Below are positions 26,590-34,535 of a stretch of 64,000 nucleotides of DNA, one piece after another. Positions within the stretch are counted from its first letter, which is position 1. Each line of letters begins with the position of its first letter. The translations under genes were made by a program, and so were the position numbers. The DNA is taken from positions 62,001 through 126,000 of the forward strand of contig DATKOF010000011.1 in NCBI GenBank assembly GCA_035524795.1. The letters run 5' to 3'. The notes beneath the pieces were generated by a model. The model was given only the letters and a program-made list of their open reading frames with translations, searched no databases and was not told where the DNA came from. The DNA is from DATKOF01 sp035524795. GTDB taxonomy: Bacteria > Pseudomonadota > Gammaproteobacteria > Burkholderiales > SG8-41.

Positions 26590-27477
26590 TTACTGGCCTT
26601 GCTGCTGCTTTACCGCCTGAACTTCGATTTCCACTCGCCGGTCGGGCTGCAGGCAGGCGATCAATTTCTGGCGCGTGCCGGTGCAGGTGTTGCCGGTGAC
26701 CGGATCGCTCTTGCCCCTGCCCTCGGCATGTATGCGGTCGGCAGCGATGCCTTTGCCGGCCAGATAATCCTTGACCGCGTTGGCCCGTTTGACCGACAGC
26801 TTTTTGTTGTAGGTATCTGAGCCGAGTCGATCGGTATAGCCGACCACCGAGATCGTGTCGTAACTGGCGCCGTCCAGACTGCTGGCGAAAGCGTCAAGCT
26901 TGCTCCGGCCTTCCGGCTTGAGCGTTGCCTTGTCGAAATCAAACAGCGCGTCTGCCGACAGCGTCAGTTTTTGCGGTGGCAGGGGCGGTGGCGGCGGTGG
27001 CGGAGGAGCCTCGACGACCGGCTGGGCCGCGAAGCGGCAGATGCCGGCGTTGATCTGTCCGCGGATTTCGCCCGCGGGATAGGCGGCGCTGTGCACGTTG
27101 ATGTACAGGCCCGCGGCCCGGAAGCTTGCGTACTGGCTGGGTGTCAGCCTGGCTCCGTACGGCACCGCCCAAACATTGTCCGAGACTTGAACCAGGTTGA
27201 TGATTACCGGCCCATTGACGCCGACCGCTCCTTCGCTGATGTCGACCGAGGTCGCCGCGATGCCGTGGAGCGTCACGGTGCCGGTCACCCAGCCGCCTTC
27301 GCCGAAGTCGAGGTCGGCGCGTCCGGTCGCCTGAGTCCGGACTTCAGGCACCTCCATCACACCGCCTACATCGATCTGGGCGTTTTCCTTGACGCCGGAC
27401 GTGGCGCAGCCGCCCATCATCGCCGCGGCGAGCAGGCATACGGAAATAGCGAGAAATTTTTCGACGGCGATCTTCAT
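26590..27477 (-). CDS. Outer-membrane lipoprotein with CHRD and OmpA C-terminal domains
   Basis: 295 aa. Signal peptide with lipobox-like MMGGC (Cys24); residues ~35-145 form a CHRD domain (GTVTLHGI, LYINVHSAAYPAGEIRGQI); a Pro-rich linker (~154-166) with nine consecutive prolines leads to an OmpA-like peptidoglycan-binding domain (~170-285; FDFDKATLKPEGRSKLD, VVGYTDRLGSDTYNKKLS, GKSDP). The OmpA domain should tether it to the cell wall. CHRD is usually found in extracellular or calcium/metal-related proteins of unknown role. The combination is unusual to me. Confidence 0.85.
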   Translation of the reverse strand: MKIAVEKFLAISVCLLAAAMMGGCATSGVKENAQIDVGGVMEVPEVRTQATGRADLDFGEGGWVTGTVTLHGIAATSVDISEGAVGVNGPVIINLVQVSDNVWAVPYGARLTPSQYASFRAAGLYINVHSAAYPAGEIRGQINAGICRFAAQPVVEAPPPPPPPPLPPQKLTLSADALFDFDKATLKPEGRSKLDAFASSLDGASYDTISVVGYTDRLGSDTYNKKLSVKRANAVKDYLAGKGIAADRIHAEGRGKSDPVTGNTCTGTRQKLIACLQPDRRVEIEVQAVKQQQGQ

Positions 27478-27536
27478 TTTTTAGCCCTCTCAAAAAGCAT
27501 TATCAGAGCAAATGGCAACCCCGGAACAAATTCAGC

Positions 27537-27776
27537 TCATTCAGCCCCCGCTTGCGGCGGCCACAGGAAAACGACATCGGTGTGTTTTCCGTTGCGGACC
27601 CAGACGGTTTTTTGCAGCGTGGTACCGCCGTATTCAGCCTTGACCCGGTATTTGCCGTTGGGCGCCGCCGCGTTCTGGTCGCTCCCGGCGTTCGGCGTCG
27701 CCGTTGCTGCGCCGGCTAACGTCGCCAAAATCAACGTTATTCCCCATCGGGCCACTGCTCTGTCGATGCCGTTCAT
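27537..27776 (-). CDS. Small exported protein of unknown function
   Basis: 79 aa from ATG 27776, preferred over 27791 because GAGAG sits just upstream. Signal peptide with cleavage likely after ATA-TA; the mature ~50 residues read NGKYRVKAEYGGTTLQKTVW, then HTDVVFLWPP. This looks like a small beta-sandwich of the type found in carboxypeptidase-regulatory-like domains. Located 59 bases upstream of the CHRD-OmpA lipoprotein on the same strand, so possibly co-expressed with it. Confidence 0.6.
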   Translation of the reverse strand: MNGIDRAVARWGITLILATLAGAATATPNAGSDQNAAAPNGKYRVKAEYGGTTLQKTVWVRNGKHTDVVFLWPPQAGAE

Positions 27777-28157
27777 GTCTCTCAATTCCATTTTTGGTTG
27801 TTCATTATTCCACTAACTGGCGCAAGGGGGTGAGAGGGTTTTTTCTGAAGAAATTGTAAGAAAAAGATGACAATTGCATCGCGGCCAATAAACAATGGCT
27901 TATTGGCGAAACCGTTTCATTTTGTAAATAAAAAAGGCCGTTGTCCGGGCTCCTAAGGCCTCGAATCACCGGCTCAAGCAGGTTGATGATGGTTGCCTCA
28001 GGCCTTTCGGGCTGGCGGCGACGTCGGGGGGGGCTGCCACGCTTCCTTAAGGCGCTTGGAGCTACTGTCCGGGATCGCCGGAGAATTCACGAAGAGGCCT
28101 TGCCGCTGTTTGCGCGCAGCGCTTGCCGCACGCACGCCGCCGCGCTACCGTTTCATC
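27777..28157. other. Gap before the ribonucleotide reductase gene
   Basis: The left half (27790-27930) is AT-rich and holds a perfect inverted repeat; the right half is GC-rich. Because the next gene is a B12-dependent enzyme I looked for a cobalamin riboswitch and saw no convincing B12 box. I also saw no NrdR box pair. No gene was recognised. Confidence 0.5.
27884..27907. promoter_or_regulatory. Inverted repeat, possible operator
   Basis: GCCAATAA (27884-27891) and TTATTGGC (27900-27907) are perfect inverted copies separated by 8 bases, lying between the divergent small exported protein and the ribonucleotide reductase gene. No U tract, so an operator is likelier than a terminator. Confidence 0.35.
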
Positions 28158-29981
28158 ATGGATGAAACTGCTACCGACGAAGAGTGCCCTGGTATCGGTA
28201 CGTTGACGTGGCGCGCCAAGTACCGGCGCTATACCGACGATGGCAAAGCCGAGCGCACTGTCGCCGATACCTGGCGCCGCGTTGCGCACGCGCTGGCGCA
28301 GGCCGAGGTGCCGGCGCAGCGCGCCGAGTGGGAGCAGCGCTTTTACGCGACCCTCGAAAACTTCCGCTTTCTGCCGGGCGGGCGCATCCTGGCTGGCGCC
28401 GGCACTGCGCAGCGCGTGACGCTGTTCAACTGCTTCGTGATGGGCGAGCTCGACGATTCGCTCGACGGCATTTTCGACGGCCTCAAGGAGGGCGCGCTGA
28501 CGATGCAGCAGGGCGGCGGCGTCGGTTACGATTTTTCGACGTTGCGGCCGGGAGGGATCCCCGCGCGCAATTCAGGCGTCGTCGCGTCGGGTCCGGTATC
28601 GTTCATGCGAATCTGGGACGCGATGTGTGCGACGATCCTGTCGACCGGCGCGCGGCGCGGTGCGATGATGGCGACGCTGCGCTGCGACCATCCCGACATC
28701 GAGGACTTCATCGCGGCCAAGCACGCGGCCGGCGAACTGCGGCATTTCAACCTGTCGGTGCTGGTCACCGACGATTTCATGGACGCGGTCGGGCACGACG
28801 CCGAGTGGCCGCTGGTGTTTCCGCTCGCCGAGGCCGGCGCCGAAACGGTCATGCGCGAATGGCCGGGCGCGTCCAACCCGCGCGCATGCACGGTGCTGCG
28901 CCGCGTGCGCGCCCGTGCGCTGTGGGATGCGATCATGCGCGCGAACTACGACTACGCCGAGCCGGGCGTGATTTTCATCGACCGCGTGCAGCGTCTCGAC
29001 AACCTGTATTACTGCGAACGCATCAGCGCGACCAATCCGTGCGGCGAGATTCCGTTGCCACCGTACGGCGCGTGCGATCTCGGTTCGATCAATCTGACGC
29101 AGTTCGTGCGCGAACCATTCACACCACGGGCGCGGCTCGACCTCGACACAATCGCGGACACCGCGGCGGTCGCGGCGCGGCTGCTCGACAATGTCTACGA
29201 GGTCGCGAATTTTCCGCTGCCGGCGCAGCGCGACACCGCGCGCTCATCGCGCCGCATCGGGCTCGGCATCACCGGGCTCGCCGATGCATTGCTGATGCTC
29301 GGCGTGCGCTACGACAGCGCGCAGGCGCGCGATGTCGCCGCGCAGGCGATGCGCACGATCTGCCACAGCGCCTGGCGCGCGTCAGTCGCGGCCGCGCGCG
29401 AAAAGGGCGCGTTCCCGCTGTTCGCCGCCGACCCATATCTGCGCGGCGAGTTCGTGCGCGCGCTGCCGCCGGACATCCGCGACGCGATCGCAGCGCACGG
29501 CATCCGTAACAGCCACCTGACGGCAATCGCGCCGGCCGGCACCATCAGCCTGCTCGCGGACAACGTGTCGAGCGGCATCGAGCCGATTTTTGCGGCGCGC
29601 TTTCAGCGCAACGCGCGACTGGCCAGCGGCGAGGTGCAGACGCTCGAAGTCGCCGACTATGCGTGCCGGCGCTACCGCGAACTGAAACACGACGCGGAGG
29701 CGCTGCCGCCGGCGCTGGTGACCGCGACCGGAATCGCGCCGCAGGCGCAGATCGCATTGCAGGCGGCGTTGCAGCCCTATGTGGACAATGCGATCTCGAA
29801 GACCGTCAACGTCGCCGAGGATATCGGCTTCGATGCGTTCAAATCGGTGTACGAAGACGCCTATGCATCCGGTCTCAAGGGCTGCACCACGTTCCGTCCG
29901 AATCCGGTGACCGGTGCGATCCTGATCGCCGAGCCGGCGCCGCCGGCGCATTGCTGCTCGGTCGAGCGCGAAGCCGACTGA
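28158..29981 (+). CDS. nrdJ: Adenosylcobalamin-dependent (class II) ribonucleotide reductase
   Basis: Makes deoxyribonucleotides using AdoCbl to generate the thiyl radical, so works with or without oxygen. 607 aa. Redox Cys92 (FNCFVMGE), radical site Cys295 in NPCGEIPLPPYGACDLGSINL (quoted as two parts: NPCGEIPL and CDLGSINL), and GLGITGLADALLMLG. The nucleotide-binding core QQGGGVGYDFSTLRP is normal. The C-terminus is compact, ending HCCSVEREAD; the vicinal cysteines may serve as the re-reducing pair, since the longer zinc-binding tail of many class II enzymes is missing. No nrdAB is in the window. Confidence 0.93.
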   Translation: MDETATDEECPGIGTLTWRAKYRRYTDDGKAERTVADTWRRVAHALAQAEVPAQRAEWEQRFYATLENFRFLPGGRILAGAGTAQRVTLFNCFVMGELDDSLDGIFDGLKEGALTMQQGGGVGYDFSTLRPGGIPARNSGVVASGPVSFMRIWDAMCATILSTGARRGAMMATLRCDHPDIEDFIAAKHAAGELRHFNLSVLVTDDFMDAVGHDAEWPLVFPLAEAGAETVMREWPGASNPRACTVLRRVRARALWDAIMRANYDYAEPGVIFIDRVQRLDNLYYCERISATNPCGEIPLPPYGACDLGSINLTQFVREPFTPRARLDLDTIADTAAVAARLLDNVYEVANFPLPAQRDTARSSRRIGLGITGLADALLMLGVRYDSAQARDVAAQAMRTICHSAWRASVAAAREKGAFPLFAADPYLRGEFVRALPPDIRDAIAAHGIRNSHLTAIAPAGTISLLADNVSSGIEPIFAARFQRNARLASGEVQTLEVADYACRRYRELKHDAEALPPALVTATGIAPQAQIALQAALQPYVDNAISKTVNVAEDIGFDAFKSVYEDAYASGLKGCTTFRPNPVTGAILIAEPAPPAHCCSVEREAD

Positions 29982-29994
29982 CGCGGACGAACGA

Positions 29995-30888
29995 TCAAAG
30001 CCAGGCGGCGCCGCGCACGCCGCCCGAATCGCCGTGCGCGTTGCGCACGAGCCGGGTGCGCACGATGTCGGTGAACGCCCAGCGCCCCCATAGCTGCGGC
30101 ACGTTATCGTAAAGGCGCGCAACGTTGGACACGCCGCCGCCGAGTACGATGACATCCGGATCGAGCACGTTGATGATCGAGGCCAGCGCCCGCGCCAGCC
30201 GATTTTCATAGCGGCGCAGCGTGGCGTCGGCGGCGGGGTCGCCGTCCGCCGCGCAGCGCGTAATCTCGTCCGCAGTGAGGCGCGCATCAGAGTATTTTTC
30301 GTGGTCGCGCGCGAGCCCGGGCCCCGACAGGAAAGTCTCGATGCAGCCGTGCTTGCCGCAGTAGCAGAGCGGGCCCGGACGCTCGCGGTCTTCCGCCCAC
30401 GGCAGCGGGTTGTGCCCCCATTCGCCGGCCGCGACGTTGGGGCCGGTCAGCGCCCGGCCGTCGACGACGATGCCGCCGCCGACGCCGGTGCCGAGGATCA
30501 CGCCGAACACGACTGCGGCGCCGCGCCCGGCGCCGTCCACCGCCTCCGACAGCGCGAAGCAGTTGGCGTCGTTGGCGAGCCGCACTTCGCGGCCGAGCGC
30601 GCGCTCGATGTCGGGCTGGAACAGTTTGCCGTTCAGGCAACGCGAGTTGGAGTTGCGCATCAGACCGGTGGTCGGCGACGGCGCGCCGGGCGTGCCGATG
30701 CCGACGCTCGCCGCAGGGCCGACCGCGGTCTCCGCCTCGTGCACCAGACGCGCGATCAGCGCCAGTGTCGCTGCATAATCGTCGACCGGCGTCGCTTCGC
30801 GCCGGCGCAGCAGCGCGTTGCCGCCGGCATCGAGCGCGATGATTTCGGTCTTGGTGCCGCCGACGTCGATGCCGATGCGGACGGTCAT
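29995..30888 (-). CDS. ROK-family sugar kinase
   Basis: 297 aa. N-terminal ATP-binding IGIDVGGTKTEI, the ROK signature region GTGVGGGIVVDGR, substrate/catalytic ANDANCFALSEA with the general-base Asp, EWGHNPLP, and the zinc finger CYCGKHGCIET. The set matches bacterial fructokinase/N-acetylglucosamine kinase-like ROK enzymes rather than repressors, as there is no N-terminal helix-turn-helix. Exact sugar unresolved. Converges on the reductase gene. Confidence 0.88.
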   Translation of the reverse strand: MTVRIGIDVGGTKTEIIALDAGGNALLRRREATPVDDYAATLALIARLVHEAETAVGPAASVGIGTPGAPSPTTGLMRNSNSRCLNGKLFQPDIERALGREVRLANDANCFALSEAVDGAGRGAAVVFGVILGTGVGGGIVVDGRALTGPNVAAGEWGHNPLPWAEDRERPGPLCYCGKHGCIETFLSGPGLARDHEKYSDARLTADEITRCAADGDPAADATLRRYENRLARALASIINVLDPDVIVLGGGVSNVARLYDNVPQLWGRWAFTDIVRTRLVRNAHGDSGGVRGAAWL

Positions 30889-30898
30889 CGTATCAACG

Positions 30899-31279
30899 TC
30901 ACGGCATCTGGATTTTGCCGCCCGGCGGCAGACCGCCGCTCTGGGGGATCACGATCGAAGACGCTGCCTGCCGGCGCATCTCCTGCAGTTCCTTGACGGC
31001 GTGCTCGACGCCTTCCTTGGCGGCCGCGCCGTAGTTTTTGATCGCTTCATCGAGCGTGACCGCCTGGATTTCGAACGTAACCGGCAGCGCGCCGACCGGG
31101 GTCAGAATCTGCGCTTCGCCGACGTAGAGCGTGGTGCGCGAGACGTCGTCCGTGCCGTCGCTTTTGACCGGCCGCATGACGCGGATGGTGCCGACCTTAC
31201 GGTCGGTATAGATGTCTTCGCGATAGACGCCGCCGGCGTCCATTTTAAAGTCCGGGTTTCTTGCCTCCTGTTGGGCCAT
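30899..31279 (-). CDS. Conserved cytoplasmic protein of unknown function
   Basis: 126 aa from ATG 31279 (MAQQEARNPDFKMDAGG). Features a YREDIYTDRKVGTIRVMRPV segment and a C-terminal helix-rich AVKELQEMRRQAASSIVIP. It looks like a family seen widely in proteobacteria as a cytoplasmic or hypothetical protein. No catalytic motif was recognised. It is 10 bases upstream of the ROK kinase stop-side neighbour in the same direction, so the two are probably co-transcribed. Confidence 0.75.
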   Translation of the reverse strand: MAQQEARNPDFKMDAGGVYREDIYTDRKVGTIRVMRPVKSDGTDDVSRTTLYVGEAQILTPVGALPVTFEIQAVTLDEAIKNYGAAAKEGVEHAVKELQEMRRQAASSIVIPQSGGLPPGGKIQMP

Positions 31280-31439
31280 GATTTGCCTCGCCTGTTTTTG
31301 TGGTGCAAAACCGTAAGCGTAGCAGAACCAGCGATCGGAAATTATTCGGCGGGCCGCTTGACGCCGCAAACCAACTCGCGCAGGCTTGCCAGGCGGCGCT
31401 GGCGAGGGCCGCGCAACCAGGAGGAAGGAGGACGCGGAA

Positions 31440-31646
31440 ATGCAACCCAACGTCGGGAAAATAGATCGCGCCATTCGTGTAGTGGCGGGGCTCGCGCTGC
31501 TGAGCCTGCTGTTCGTGTTGCCAGGGAACGCCCGCTGGTGGGGGCTGCTCGGGGTACCGCTACTGGTCACCGCCTTCGTGCGCTGGTGCCCCGGTTATGC
31601 GCTGATCGGCGCCAGCACCGACGGCGGCGCGCCGGACGCGAAGTGA
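31440..31646 (+). CDS. DUF2892-type small inner-membrane protein
   Basis: 68 aa with two membrane helices. The opening NVGKIDRAIRVVAGLALL and the closing RWCPGYALIGAST are the classic DUF2892 (YgaP C-terminal-like) pattern, including the conserved Cys-Pro. Such proteins are often linked to sulfur or rhodanese chemistry, but no such partner is adjacent. GGAGGAAGGAGG-rich ribosome site upstream. Its stop overlaps the start of the next gene. Confidence 0.88.
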   Translation: MQPNVGKIDRAIRVVAGLALLSLLFVLPGNARWWGLLGVPLLVTAFVRWCPGYALIGASTDGGAPDAK

Positions 31647-32014
31647 ACGCGCGGTCCGGATGGCTGCTCGGCGCGTGGGCCTGCGCCGGCATCGTCTGTG
31701 CGCAGGCCCCGGTCGAAGACGGCCGCCGGACGCTGGACGCAGTGCTCGATGCGCAGCAGAAAGCGGGTGCTGCCTATCACGACTGGCAGGACGCACAGGC
31801 CGAGCGTGCGCGGTCGGAAGAAGAATTCAAACAGGCGACCGCAGCCTATCAGTCCGCGCGGCAGCAACTGAACGAAAGCGATCAGCGTGTCGCAGCCGCG
31901 AAGAAAGCGCTGGAGGCGGCGCAAACGCGGGAAGCTGCGGCGCGCAGCGCTTACGACAAGGCGACTGCCACGGTCGATCGGGCATGGGGCAAGAAAGCGC
32001 CGGCCGGAAAATGA
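31643..32014 (+). CDS. Small exported coiled-coil protein
   Basis: 123 aa starting at GTG 31643, which overlaps the previous stop (GTGA). Signal peptide NARSGWLLGAWACAGIVCAQA, then an almost uninterrupted charged helix with heptad-like Ala/Gln/Glu spacing (EEFKQATAAYQSARQQLN, VAAAKKALEAAQTREAAARS). Probably periplasmic. No family assigned. Coupled to the DUF2892 gene. Confidence 0.7.
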   Translation: MNARSGWLLGAWACAGIVCAQAPVEDGRRTLDAVLDAQQKAGAAYHDWQDAQAERARSEEEFKQATAAYQSARQQLNESDQRVAAAKKALEAAQTREAAARSAYDKATATVDRAWGKKAPAGK

Positions 32015-32136
32015 TGTGAGCGCAAGAAAACGTAATATGCCATTGAAAAATAAATGTAAGTTTATTTTTTGTAAAAATTTATTGCATAGCAGCAGAAATG
32101 CTTGCATGAAGTGGCCTGTTCACGCATAATGAAACT
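32015..32136. other. AT-rich spacer upstream of the candidate small RNA
   Basis: No gene recognised. The stretch 32035-32100 is strikingly AT-rich and could act as an UP-type element for the sRNA promoter. The gap to sucC as a whole runs 32015-32468 and contains the sRNA, its terminator and a sucC promoter candidate. Confidence 0.5.
32102..32130 (+). promoter_or_regulatory. Promoter of the candidate small RNA
   Basis: TTGCAT (32102-32107), 17-base spacer, CATAAT (32125-32130), preceded by an A/T-rich block. Good sigma-70 match; predicted start near 32137. Confidence 0.6.
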
Positions 32137-32231
32137 GCGTTGGGTGCCTTTTCAGGTGCCGGCGCAACTCCTCCAAATCCTCCTCCTTTGGTGGAAACTT
32201 AGCGCAACCCTTCGGGGTTGCGCTTTTTTTT
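32137..32231 (+). ncRNA. Candidate trans-acting small RNA with an anti-Shine-Dalgarno loop
   Basis: About 95 nt between a near-consensus promoter and a very strong terminator, with no reading frame. It folds into three hairpins: GCGTTGG/CCGGCGC (~32137-32165); CCAAA/TTTGG (32173-32177 with 32187-32191) presenting the 9-nt loop TCCTCCTCC; and the terminator. The loop is complementary to GGAGGA, the ribosome-binding consensus. C-rich anti-SD loops are known in regulatory sRNAs of other proteobacteria. An alternative is an attenuated leader of sucC, whose start lies 237 bases further on. Confidence 0.6.
32201..32231 (+). terminator. Strong Rho-independent terminator
   Basis: Perfect 10-bp stem AGCGCAACCC / GGGTTGCGCT capped by a TTCG tetraloop (32211-32214), followed by eight T. 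The nearest annotated upstream gene ends 187 bases earlier, so it most likely ends the small RNA. Confidence 0.93.
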
Positions 32232-32417
32232 CCCCGCTCTCCGAACGGGAACATTTCATTGGAGACGGTTTTTATTAGCCCATCGCGTTCTCGGCACCCA
32301 ATGTGCTGCAACGCACAAAAACGGTTTTTCCGTGCATTTGTCAATGCCCGGTCGGCATTTGCCTCGCATTTTCCCGGCGTTCGAAATCAGTACGCGACAG
32401 GGAGGTGTGAATGGAGT

Positions 32418-32426
32418 TGTTATACT
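32418..32426 (+). promoter_or_regulatory. Candidate extended -10 promoter of sucC
   Basis: TG-T-TATACT (32418-32426), 42 bases before the sucC ATG. No good -35 at the usual distance, consistent with an extended -10 promoter. Confidence 0.35.
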
Positions 32427-32468
32427 GCCCGGCCTGCATCAACGCCGCCGTGCGTGACGGATGCAACC

Positions 32469-33638
32469 ATGAAAATTCACGAATACCAGGCAAAGGAGAT
32501 CTTGCGCAACTATGGCGTGCCCACGCCACGCGGCATGCCATGTACGACTGTCGATGAGGCGGTCGCCGCGGCACGTCGGCTGGGCGGTGCGGCATGGGCG
32601 GTCAAGGCTCAGATCCATGCCGGCGGCCGCGGCAAGGGCGGCGGCGTCAAGCTGGCGAAGTCGCTGGACGAAGTTGCGCAGCACGCCCGGCAATTGCTGG
32701 GCGCGCGGCTGAAGACGCCGCAGACCGGCCCGCAGGGACAGCCGGTGCGGTGGTTGTTGATCGAAGAAAGCGTCGCCATCGAGCGGGAGATTTACGTCGG
32801 ACTGACGGTCGACCGCAATCGCCAGCGCGTGTGTCTGATGGCGAGCAGCGAGGGCGGTGTCGAGATCGAGGAAACCGCGGCGCGTACGCCCGATCGGATC
32901 CACCGGGTACTGATCGACCCGTTTGCCGGACTGCGCGACGGCGAGGCCGATACGGCCGCGCGCGCGGCGGGTGTTCCCGACGCATCGATTGGCAAGGCGC
33001 GCGCCGCGTTGCAAGGGCTGTGGCGCGCGTTCGACGCGACCGACGCGGCACTGGTCGAGACCAATCCGCTGGTGGTGGCCGCCGGCGGCGATGTCGTCGC
33101 GCTCGATGCCAAGATCAGTTTCGATCCGAACGCGCTGTTCCGCCATCCCGATCTCGCCGCGTTGCGCGATTTCGATGAAGAAAATCCGTCCGAGGTCGAG
33201 GCGTCGCAGTACGGTCTGTCGTATATCCAGCTCGACGGCGACATCGGCTGTCTGGTCAACGGTGCCGGGCTGGCGATGGCGACGATGGACATCATCAAGG
33301 TCTATGGCGGCAGCCCGGCCAATTTTCTCGACGTCGGCGGCGGCGCCTCGGCCGAGAAAGTGACAGAAGCGTTCAAGATCATGCTGCGCAACCCGCAACT
33401 GAAGGCGATTCTGGTCAACATCTTCGGCGGCATTGTCAAATGCGACCTGATCGCGACCGCGCTGGTCGAGGCGTCGCGTGCGGTCGGTCTGCGCGTGCCA
33501 TTGGTGGTGCGGCTCGAGGGCACCAATGTCGAATCCGGCAAAAAAATTCTCGCCGCGTCGGGGCTGCCGGTGATCGCCGCGGCCAACATGGCCGACGCCG
33601 CGCAGAAGGCGGTGGCCGCAACCCGGGGGGCGCCATGA
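32469..33638 (+). CDS. sucC: Succinyl-CoA synthetase, beta subunit
   Basis: TCA-cycle substrate-level phosphorylation. 389 aa, standard. ATP-grasp N-part (MKIHEYQAKEILRNYGVPTP, VKAQIHAGGRGKGGGVKLA) and C-terminal flavodoxin-like domain with GLAMATMDIIKVYGGSPANF, LDVGGGA and VNIFGGIVKCD. ATG 32469 is the family start. Its stop overlaps the sucD ATG (ATGA), giving translational coupling. sucAB are not in the window. Confidence 0.97.
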   Translation: MKIHEYQAKEILRNYGVPTPRGMPCTTVDEAVAAARRLGGAAWAVKAQIHAGGRGKGGGVKLAKSLDEVAQHARQLLGARLKTPQTGPQGQPVRWLLIEESVAIEREIYVGLTVDRNRQRVCLMASSEGGVEIEETAARTPDRIHRVLIDPFAGLRDGEADTAARAAGVPDASIGKARAALQGLWRAFDATDAALVETNPLVVAAGGDVVALDAKISFDPNALFRHPDLAALRDFDEENPSEVEASQYGLSYIQLDGDIGCLVNGAGLAMATMDIIKVYGGSPANFLDVGGGASAEKVTEAFKIMLRNPQLKAILVNIFGGIVKCDLIATALVEASRAVGLRVPLVVRLEGTNVESGKKILAASGLPVIAAANMADAAQKAVAATRGAP

Positions 33639-34513
33639 GCATCCTGATCGACCGCAACACGCGTGTGATGACGCAGGGCATCACCGGCAGGACCGGCCAG
33701 TTCCATACACGGCTGTGCCGCCAGTATGCGAACGGCGAAAACTGCTTTGTCGCCGGCGTCAATCCGAACAAGGCGGGCGACAGCTTCGAAGGCATCCCGG
33801 TGTTCGCGACGGTGCGCGAGGCGAAGCAGCAGACCGGCGCCACGGTGTCGGTGATCTACGTGCCGGCGTTGTTCGCGGCGGCGGCGATCGACGAGGCGGT
33901 CGATGCCGGACTCGACCTCGTGGTGTGCATCACCGAAGGCATTCCGGTACGCGACATGATCCGCGTCCGTTACCGGATGGAGGGCAGGCGCACTCTGCTG
34001 ATCGGGCCGAACTGTCCGGGCATCATTACGCCGGATGAAATCAAGATCGGCATCATGCCCGGCTACATCCACAAAAAAGGTCCGATTGGCGTGGTGTCGC
34101 GCTCCGGCACGCTGACTTACGAAGCGGTCTGGCAGTTGATGGAGCAGGGGCTTGGCCAGTCGGGCTGCGTCGGCATCGGCGGCGACCCGGTCAACGGGCT
34201 GAAGCACCTCGACGTGATGAAGATGTTCAACGATGATCCGCACACCGAAGCGGTCGTCATGGTCGGCGAGATCGGCGGCGCGGATGAAGAAGAATGCGCG
34301 CGCTGGGTCAAGTCGCACATGCAGAAACCGGTGGTCGGCTTCATCGCCGGGCTGACCGCGCCGCCAGGCAGGCGCATGGGGCACGCCGGCGCGATCATCT
34401 CCGGCGGTCAGGGCACTGCCGCGGAAAAACTCGCGGTAATGGAAGAATGCGGGATCAAAATCACCCGCAATCCGGCCGAAATGGGCAAGCTGACCAGGGC
34501 CGAGCTGAGATGA
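33635..34513 (+). CDS. sucD: Succinyl-CoA synthetase, alpha subunit
   Basis: 292 aa. CoA-binding Rossmann N-domain (QGITGRTGQFHTR, NPNKAG), and the phospho-histidine site in GRRMGHAGAIISGG. GPNCPGIITP and VSRSGTLTYEAV are family hallmarks. Starts inside the sucC stop. Confidence 0.97.
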   Translation: MSILIDRNTRVMTQGITGRTGQFHTRLCRQYANGENCFVAGVNPNKAGDSFEGIPVFATVREAKQQTGATVSVIYVPALFAAAAIDEAVDAGLDLVVCITEGIPVRDMIRVRYRMEGRRTLLIGPNCPGIITPDEIKIGIMPGYIHKKGPIGVVSRSGTLTYEAVWQLMEQGLGQSGCVGIGGDPVNGLKHLDVMKMFNDDPHTEAVVMVGEIGGADEEECARWVKSHMQKPVVGFIAGLTAPPGRRMGHAGAIISGGQGTAAEKLAVMEECGIKITRNPAEMGKLTRAELR

Positions 34514-34535
34514 TTTGCCGGCGCGGTCGTTAGCC

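Noticed and set aside
27933..27961. AGGCC/GGCCT hairpin with a T run on the minus strand
   Set aside because: Only a 5-bp stem with an 18-base loop, and no minus-strand gene lies upstream that it could terminate.
27908..28157. Cobalamin riboswitch before the B12-dependent reductase
   Set aside because: A GCCACGC resembles part of the motif, but no B12 box or supporting stems were found.
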